Part shown: positions 59,566 to 64,000 of the stretch, piece after piece
How positions within the stretch are numbered: the first letter of the stretch is position 1
Layout: each line of letters begins with the position of its first letter
DNA from: an uncultured Bacillaceae bacterium
GTDB taxonomy: Bacteria; Bacillota; Bacilli; Bacillales; Caldibacillaceae
DNA: 64,000 bases
Assembly (NCBI GenBank): GCA_937934645.1
Contig: CALGYZ010000022.1
Location: 28,871 to 92,870 of the forward strand
Direction: 5' to 3'
Position numbers and translations under genes: made by a program
The notes under the pieces: generated by a model
Told to the model about the DNA's origin: nothing
What the model saw: only the letters and a program-made list of their open reading frames with translations
The model's database searches: none

Positions 59566-60525
59566 CTATTCATTCAAATCTTTCCACTCTTTCCATACCG
59601 CCATGAGTTCAATTTCTATCCTTTTCTTCCTGTACCAGCGGGTAAGATCAACTTCCTCCGTCAATTCGGGCGTTTTATACCATTTCTTTTTCACTCGCTT
59701 CTTTTCATCCCAACGTTTCCCCTTTAACGGATAATGTTTTACAACCGGATAAGTGAGCCGTAAAAAAGGAGTATCCCTCTTTTTCTTAAAACTATACTGT
59801 TCATAATCAAACCGCGATCCCGAATGTTCCGTTCTCTGTACAAAATCAATGATTTTCCCGTAAATGGCTTGGTCAAAGAGAATCGAAGCCAGCTTTTTTC
59901 CTGTATCGATCCGTCCGTCAACACGGGTGAAGTGATCCACCCTCGTCCCGTACAATGTTCCGTCACAAGCAGGAAATATGACGACACCAAAATGAAAAAA
60001 TTCCTGAAGCCGAAAGAATAGTGTATGAAATACCTTTTTTTGATAAAATGGATTTGATATTACAGGAGACTGGATTAGATTTTGTTCATTGATAATCAGT
60101 GAATACAGCAGACGTTTCTCGTCTTTTGTTTTCCAAAAATGTTGCCATTCTTTCATCATAAACCGGCTTACATTAAAATAAGGTAGTAAATGAAAAAGCG
60201 GCCGGTTGTGCATTTTAGAATAATGGTAAAGCAACAATTGCGGATATGCATCGTGAAAAATCAGCCAGTTCGAACGTTCATATACGAAAAAAGCCGTACG
60301 GCGCACATCCCGGTCCAATAAAGTTTTGAACCATTTTGATTCCAAATCGCACATATACCAGCCTGCATTGCGGGATACGGTCGCAGCCAGCAATGCCCAC
60401 AATATTTCCGGATGTTGGAAATAAAAACGTTCATAAAATTTTGTCCGCGAGATATTATCCATATTGCCCTTTTTTGTTTTTTGTACTATATGTTTAATCA
60501 GCAGGTTTTCATTGATAATGACCAA
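59566..60525 (-). CDS. yppC: YppC family protein (DUF2515)
   Basis: A 319-residue protein with the DUF2515 pattern TKFYERFYFQHPEILWALLAATVSRNAGWYM, as in B. subtilis YppC. It is rich in aromatic residues with a basic C-terminus; no signal or clear membrane segment. Function unknown. The TTG start follows AAAAGGAGCTGGATTTC. Divergent from recU as in B. subtilis. Confidence 0.9.
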   Translation of the reverse strand: MVIINENLLIKHIVQKTKKGNMDNISRTKFYERFYFQHPEILWALLAATVSRNAGWYMCDLESKWFKTLLDRDVRRTAFFVYERSNWLIFHDAYPQLLLYHYSKMHNRPLFHLLPYFNVSRFMMKEWQHFWKTKDEKRLLYSLIINEQNLIQSPVISNPFYQKKVFHTLFFRLQEFFHFGVVIFPACDGTLYGTRVDHFTRVDGRIDTGKKLASILFDQAIYGKIIDFVQRTEHSGSRFDYEQYSFKKKRDTPFLRLTYPVVKHYPLKGKRWDEKKRVKKKWYKTPELTEEVDLTRWYRKKRIEIELMAVWKEWKDLNE

Positions 60526-60574
60526 GAAATCCAGCTCCTTTTAAAACAATTGTATGTCTTTGAGGTGGTTATGA

Positions 60575-61168
60575 ATGGTAATTCGTTACCCGGGTGGAAA
60601 GCCGTACGTCACTGGAAAAAAGAAACGCACCCATATCCAATACGGAAACAGGGGCATGACACTGGAAGAGGATTTAAATGAATCTAATAAGTATTATTTA
60701 ACAAACAAAATTGCTGTTATTCATAAAAAGCCGACACCGGTCCAAATCGTTGACGTGGACTATCCGCATCGGAGCATGGCCGTCATCCGGGAAGCGTATT
60801 TCAGGACGCCTTCTACGACGGACTATAACGGTGTTTACAAAGGAAGGTATATTGATTTTGAAGCTAAAGAAACGCAAAATGAAACGTCATTCCCGTTAAA
60901 AAACTTCCACGAACACCAAATCAAACATATCGAGCAGGTGCTTCAATGCGGCGGAATCGCTTTTGTCATTATCCGTTTTTCCAAAACTGAAGAAGTGTTT
61001 TTTCTCGAAGGAAAAAAACTGTTGCAATTTTGGGAAAGAATGGAGCAAGGCGGTAGAAAATCAATAGCAAAGAAAGAATTTGAAGAATACGGCCACCATA
61101 TTCCACTTGGCATTAACCCGAGAATTGATTATATTAGGATGATAGATTCCCTGTACGAACTGGATTAA
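60575..61168 (+). CDS. recU: Holliday junction resolvase RecU
   Basis: A 197-residue RecU. The catalytic block YKGRYIDFEAKETQNETSFP (Asp, Glu, Lys) is intact, and the N-terminal basic region (VIRYPGGKPYVTGKKKRTH) is present. It cuts Holliday junctions and modulates RecA in recombination and chromosome segregation. GAGGTGGTTATGA precedes the ATG. ponA follows 84 bases later in the same direction, the conserved recU-ponA operon. Confidence 0.97.
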   Translation: MVIRYPGGKPYVTGKKKRTHIQYGNRGMTLEEDLNESNKYYLTNKIAVIHKKPTPVQIVDVDYPHRSMAVIREAYFRTPSTTDYNGVYKGRYIDFEAKETQNETSFPLKNFHEHQIKHIEQVLQCGGIAFVIIRFSKTEEVFFLEGKKLLQFWERMEQGGRKSIAKKEFEEYGHHIPLGINPRIDYIRMIDSLYELD

Positions 61169-61252
61169 CCAGATCCACCGGGGAAAAAATAATTTCATAT
61201 ACAGCTGTACATTCAGATCCTGTTTTGACAAGGAATGAAAGGAGTCATCGTT

Positions 61253-63916
61253 ATGACTGAAGAATATAAATCCCGCACGGAAAGACGACGGGCTAAAGAA
61301 AGCCGCCGGCAAAAACGGAGAACGGAAAAAGGAAGGAATAAAGGTTCATTCGGTTCTCTCGCTAAAAAATTAGTGCTGGCACTTGTCATATTATTTATGA
61401 TCGGGTTAATCGGAGGACTCGGTGCTTTTGCTTATTTTATCAGCGATACACCGGAACTCGATCCGCAAAAGTTAAAAGACCCGGTACCATCGCAAGTATA
61501 TGATATGAACAATGAAGTCGTCACCGAACTGGGTACGGAAAAACGGGATCTCGTCGCCTTTGATGACGTGCCCGAACTTGTGAAAAATGCAATTTTGGCA
61601 ACGGAAGACGTCCGCTTTTTTAAACACCACGGAATTGATTTTATCCGGCTCGGTGCAGCAGTCATCAGCAACGTCCGGGACGGATTTGGTTCTCAAGGGG
61701 CCTCTACTTTGACCCAGCAAGTCGTCAAATTATCTTTCCTGTCCAATGAAAAAACATTGGAAAGAAAGGCTCAGGAAGCATGGCTTGCGTTTCAGCTCGA
61801 ACGGCATTTTTCCAAAGAAGAAATTTTTGAAATGTACGTCAACAAAGTTGCGATGGGCGGAAACATTTACGGAATCAAAGCGGCAGCCAATACGTATTTC
61901 GGTAAAGAACTGGAAGAATTAACTTTGCCGGAAGCGGCGCTGATTGCCGGATTGCCGCAAAGACCGAATGCGTACAACCCGTTTGTGAATCCGGACTTGG
62001 CCGATCAACGGAAAAATACCGTTTTATCCTTAATGAACCAGCACGGCTTCATTTCCGAGGAGGAAATGAAAAAAGCCCAAAACACCCATGTATCAGAGCT
62101 TATTGTAGACAATCCGAATGAAAATATTAAAGATGATTCGCCTTACGATGCTTTTGTCGACCAAATCATTGATGAAGTAACGGAACTCGGATACAATCCG
62201 TTTACCGACGGATTGAAAATTTACACAACCCTTGATCGGGATGCCCAAAAACGGGTTCACGAAATTTTAAACACGGATCAATATATCCGTTTTCCAAATG
62301 ATCAAATTCAGGCCGGGGTTGTATTATTGGATACAAAAACCGGTGAAATCCGGGCAATCGGCGGCGGCCGTCACCAAAAAGTGCGGCGCGGTCTGAATTA
62401 CGCTATTGACATTAAAAGACAGCCCGGATCCACGATCAAACCGATATTGGACTACGGTCCGGCAATCGAGTATTTGAAATGGTCAACATACCATCAATTT
62501 GAAGATAAACCGTATACGTACCCGACCGGCCAGCCGGTATATAACTGGAACCGGCAATATCACGGAAATGTTTCCATGCGCTACGCATTGCAATGGTCTT
62601 TAAACATTCCAGCCGTTCAGGCGCTTGAAGCCGTGGGTCTGGAACAGGCAAAAGAATTTGCGACAAACTTGGGGATTCCGATTAAGGAAGATATCAGCCA
62701 TGCCTATGCGCTCGGCGGTTTTAAATACGGTTTTGCTCCCATTCATTTAGCCGGAGCTTTCAGTTCCTTCGGTAACGACGGCATGTACACGGAACCGCAC
62801 GCCATCCGGAAAATCATTTTGTCCGACGGTGAAACATCGGTGAACTTACAGCCGAAACCGAAACGGGTCATGAGCGATTATACGGCCTTTATGATTTCCG
62901 ACATGCTGAAAACGGTCGTTCAAAGCGGAACGGGAACTAGTGCCGCTGTTTCCGGGGTGCCGATCGCAGGTAAAACAGGGACAACCAACTATACGGATGA
63001 TGAAAAGCGGAAATACGGCATCAAAGACGGTTCACCGGATGCCTGGTTTGCCGGTTATTCCACCAATTATACGGCAGCGGTATGGGTCGGTTATGAAGAT
63101 AAGAAAAAACCGGTGGATGATACGAAACTTCCATTGCATATTTTCCGTTCATTAATGACCCATGTGCATGAAGGTATTGAAACACCGGACTTCAGACAAC
63201 CGGACAGTGTCGTCAAACTAGCAATTGAAAAAGGATCCAATCCGCCGAAACTGGCCGGTGAAAATACACCGGAAGATGAAATCGTTTATGAATATTTCGT
63301 CAAAGGAACGGAGCCGAAAGAAAAATCGAAGAAGTTTGATGACAAAGATAAACTGCCACAGGTTAAAAACCTCAGTGTTGATTACAACGAAGAACAGGCA
63401 ACAGCAACCCTGACATGGGATTTCGACAGCAAAGAAGACGATGTATCCTTTGAAGTTTATCTGTCCTCCGGTAATTCCGGCGAACAGCTTGTATCAGAAA
63501 CAACGGCAAAACGGGCAGAGGTTGCAAATATCGTACCCGGACTGTCCTACCGTTTTACTGTTTATCCGGTTATTGACGGCAAGAAAGGGAAAGGTGCCAG
63601 CGTAACCCTCGATCTTTCCCGAATGATGGAAAATGAAGAGCAGGAAGACAAAGAAGAAGAAAACGGGAAAGAACAACCGGATGATGAACAAGAAACAGGA
63701 CAGGATGGACAACAGGGAGAAGAACATCAATCTGACGGTGATCAGGACAATGCCGGATACAATAACGGGAATCAAAACAATCAAGGCGAACAAAATGACC
63801 GGCAAAATAACGGCAACAACCCGGGTCAACAGCCGGGAAACACCGGTGAACAGCAGAGAAATCAACAAAAACAGCAAAGAAATGAATCCGGTCCGAACAA
63901 CTCCAACGGGGAATAA
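61253..63916 (+). CDS. ponA: Class A penicillin-binding protein PBP1
   Basis: An 887-residue bifunctional peptidoglycan synthase. A short basic cytoplasmic part and one membrane segment (about 39-63) are followed by the GT51 glycosyltransferase (catalytic Glu118 in EDVRFFKHHG), the transpeptidase with Ser393-x2-Lys396 (GSTIKP), SLN and Lys574-Thr-Gly, a fibronectin-type domain (about 700-790) and a long Glu/Gln/Asn/Gly-rich tail. The ATG follows AAAGGAGTCATCGTT. GpsB, encoded nearby, is its known localiser. Second gene of recU-ponA. Confidence 0.97.
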   Translation: MTEEYKSRTERRRAKESRRQKRRTEKGRNKGSFGSLAKKLVLALVILFMIGLIGGLGAFAYFISDTPELDPQKLKDPVPSQVYDMNNEVVTELGTEKRDLVAFDDVPELVKNAILATEDVRFFKHHGIDFIRLGAAVISNVRDGFGSQGASTLTQQVVKLSFLSNEKTLERKAQEAWLAFQLERHFSKEEIFEMYVNKVAMGGNIYGIKAAANTYFGKELEELTLPEAALIAGLPQRPNAYNPFVNPDLADQRKNTVLSLMNQHGFISEEEMKKAQNTHVSELIVDNPNENIKDDSPYDAFVDQIIDEVTELGYNPFTDGLKIYTTLDRDAQKRVHEILNTDQYIRFPNDQIQAGVVLLDTKTGEIRAIGGGRHQKVRRGLNYAIDIKRQPGSTIKPILDYGPAIEYLKWSTYHQFEDKPYTYPTGQPVYNWNRQYHGNVSMRYALQWSLNIPAVQALEAVGLEQAKEFATNLGIPIKEDISHAYALGGFKYGFAPIHLAGAFSSFGNDGMYTEPHAIRKIILSDGETSVNLQPKPKRVMSDYTAFMISDMLKTVVQSGTGTSAAVSGVPIAGKTGTTNYTDDEKRKYGIKDGSPDAWFAGYSTNYTAAVWVGYEDKKKPVDDTKLPLHIFRSLMTHVHEGIETPDFRQPDSVVKLAIEKGSNPPKLAGENTPEDEIVYEYFVKGTEPKEKSKKFDDKDKLPQVKNLSVDYNEEQATATLTWDFDSKEDDVSFEVYLSSGNSGEQLVSETTAKRAEVANIVPGLSYRFTVYPVIDGKKGKGASVTLDLSRMMENEEQEDKEEENGKEQPDDEQETGQDGQQGEEHQSDGDQDNAGYNNGNQNNQGEQNDRQNNGNNPGQQPGNTGEQQRNQQKQQRNESGPNNSNGE

Positions 63917-63920
63917 AAAA

Positions 63921-63957
63921 ATGAGTGAACCGTTTCAACGGTTCACTCATTTTTTTA
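63921..63957 (+). terminator. Terminator of the recU-ponA operon
   Basis: ATGAGTGAACCGTT-TC-AACGGTTCACTCAT (63921-63950), followed by TTTTTTT. Confidence 0.95.
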
Positions 63958-64000
63958 TTGCCGTCTGTATATAAAAAATTTTCTCTTGTTCCACCATCAG

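Noticed and set aside
1..64000. CRISPR arrays, tRNA or rRNA genes, insertion sequences, prophage
   Set aside because: No spaced direct-repeat array, no cloverleaf-like genes and no transposase or phage structural genes were seen on either strand.

Overview
The window is chromosomal DNA from an endospore-forming member of the Bacillaceae. The evidence is gene content and order: blocks matching the B. subtilis order sodC/gerT-like, ctpA-yodJ-deoD-yodN-yozE, msrA-msrB, ypmS-ypmR-sco, thyA-dfrA, csp-ypeQ-ypeP-ypdQ, ypcP-dynA, gpsB-cotD, mrfB-mrfA and yppG-yppE-yppC-recU-ponA, together with a type B (Bacillus-type) RNase P RNA and spore genes (cotD, yppG, an sspM-like SASP, an Hsp20-fold spore-type protein). 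Most starts have strong AGGAGG-type ribosome sites, and many are GTG or TTG. The DNA is moderately GC-rich with a striking excess of CCGG. The genus cannot be fixed from the sequence; a moderately thermophilic Bacillaceae is a guess.

Layout. 0-31 kb is mostly housekeeping, largely on the minus strand: NAD(P)HX repair (nnr), two cold-shock genes, Cu/Zn SOD, a divergent Ku/LigD end-joining pair, a ResA-like thioredoxin, the ctpA-yodJ-deoD block, methionine sulfoxide reductases, an rRNA methyltransferase, ypmS-ypmR-sco, an atypical KAS III-like protein beside a small STAS-like protein, DegV, SRAP, DHFR, ThyA, a Pro-Pro-endopeptidase-like metalloprotease, bacilliredoxin, YpgR, Fhs, MntR, a third csp and two RNase H-fold proteins.

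31.1-46.9 kb is a catabolic island between the ypdQ end and ypcP. One arm, read leftward from 39.7 kb, encodes a two-subunit Rieske oxygenase, a YumC-type ferredoxin reductase, a VOC extradiol dioxygenase, an ACMSD-type amidohydrolase decarboxylase, a 7Fe ferredoxin, a 3-hydroxyacyl-CoA dehydrogenase-like protein and an AT-rich GntP permease; a LysR regulator is divergent. The second arm encodes the lower meta-cleavage pathway (tautomerase, 4-oxalocrotonate decarboxylase, aldolase, acylating acetaldehyde dehydrogenase, hydroxymuconic semialdehyde dehydrogenase) with a divergent IclR regulator. The arrangement suggests that the oxygenase makes a carboxylated catechol, which is extradiol-cleaved, decarboxylated and funnelled to pyruvate and acetyl-CoA, as in the protocatechuate 2,3-cleavage (pra) pathway of Paenibacillus. 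The hydratase step and any diol dehydrogenase are not in the window. This is the most interesting system here.

46.9-64 kb returns to the conserved backbone: ypcP, the double dynamin DynA, a 59-codon small gene, rnpB, gpsB, cotD, the mitomycin-repair pair mrfB-mrfA, Hsp20, the ypp genes, an sspM-like gene with a sigma-G type promoter, and recU-ponA. No tRNA, rRNA, CRISPR array, insertion sequence or prophage was seen.
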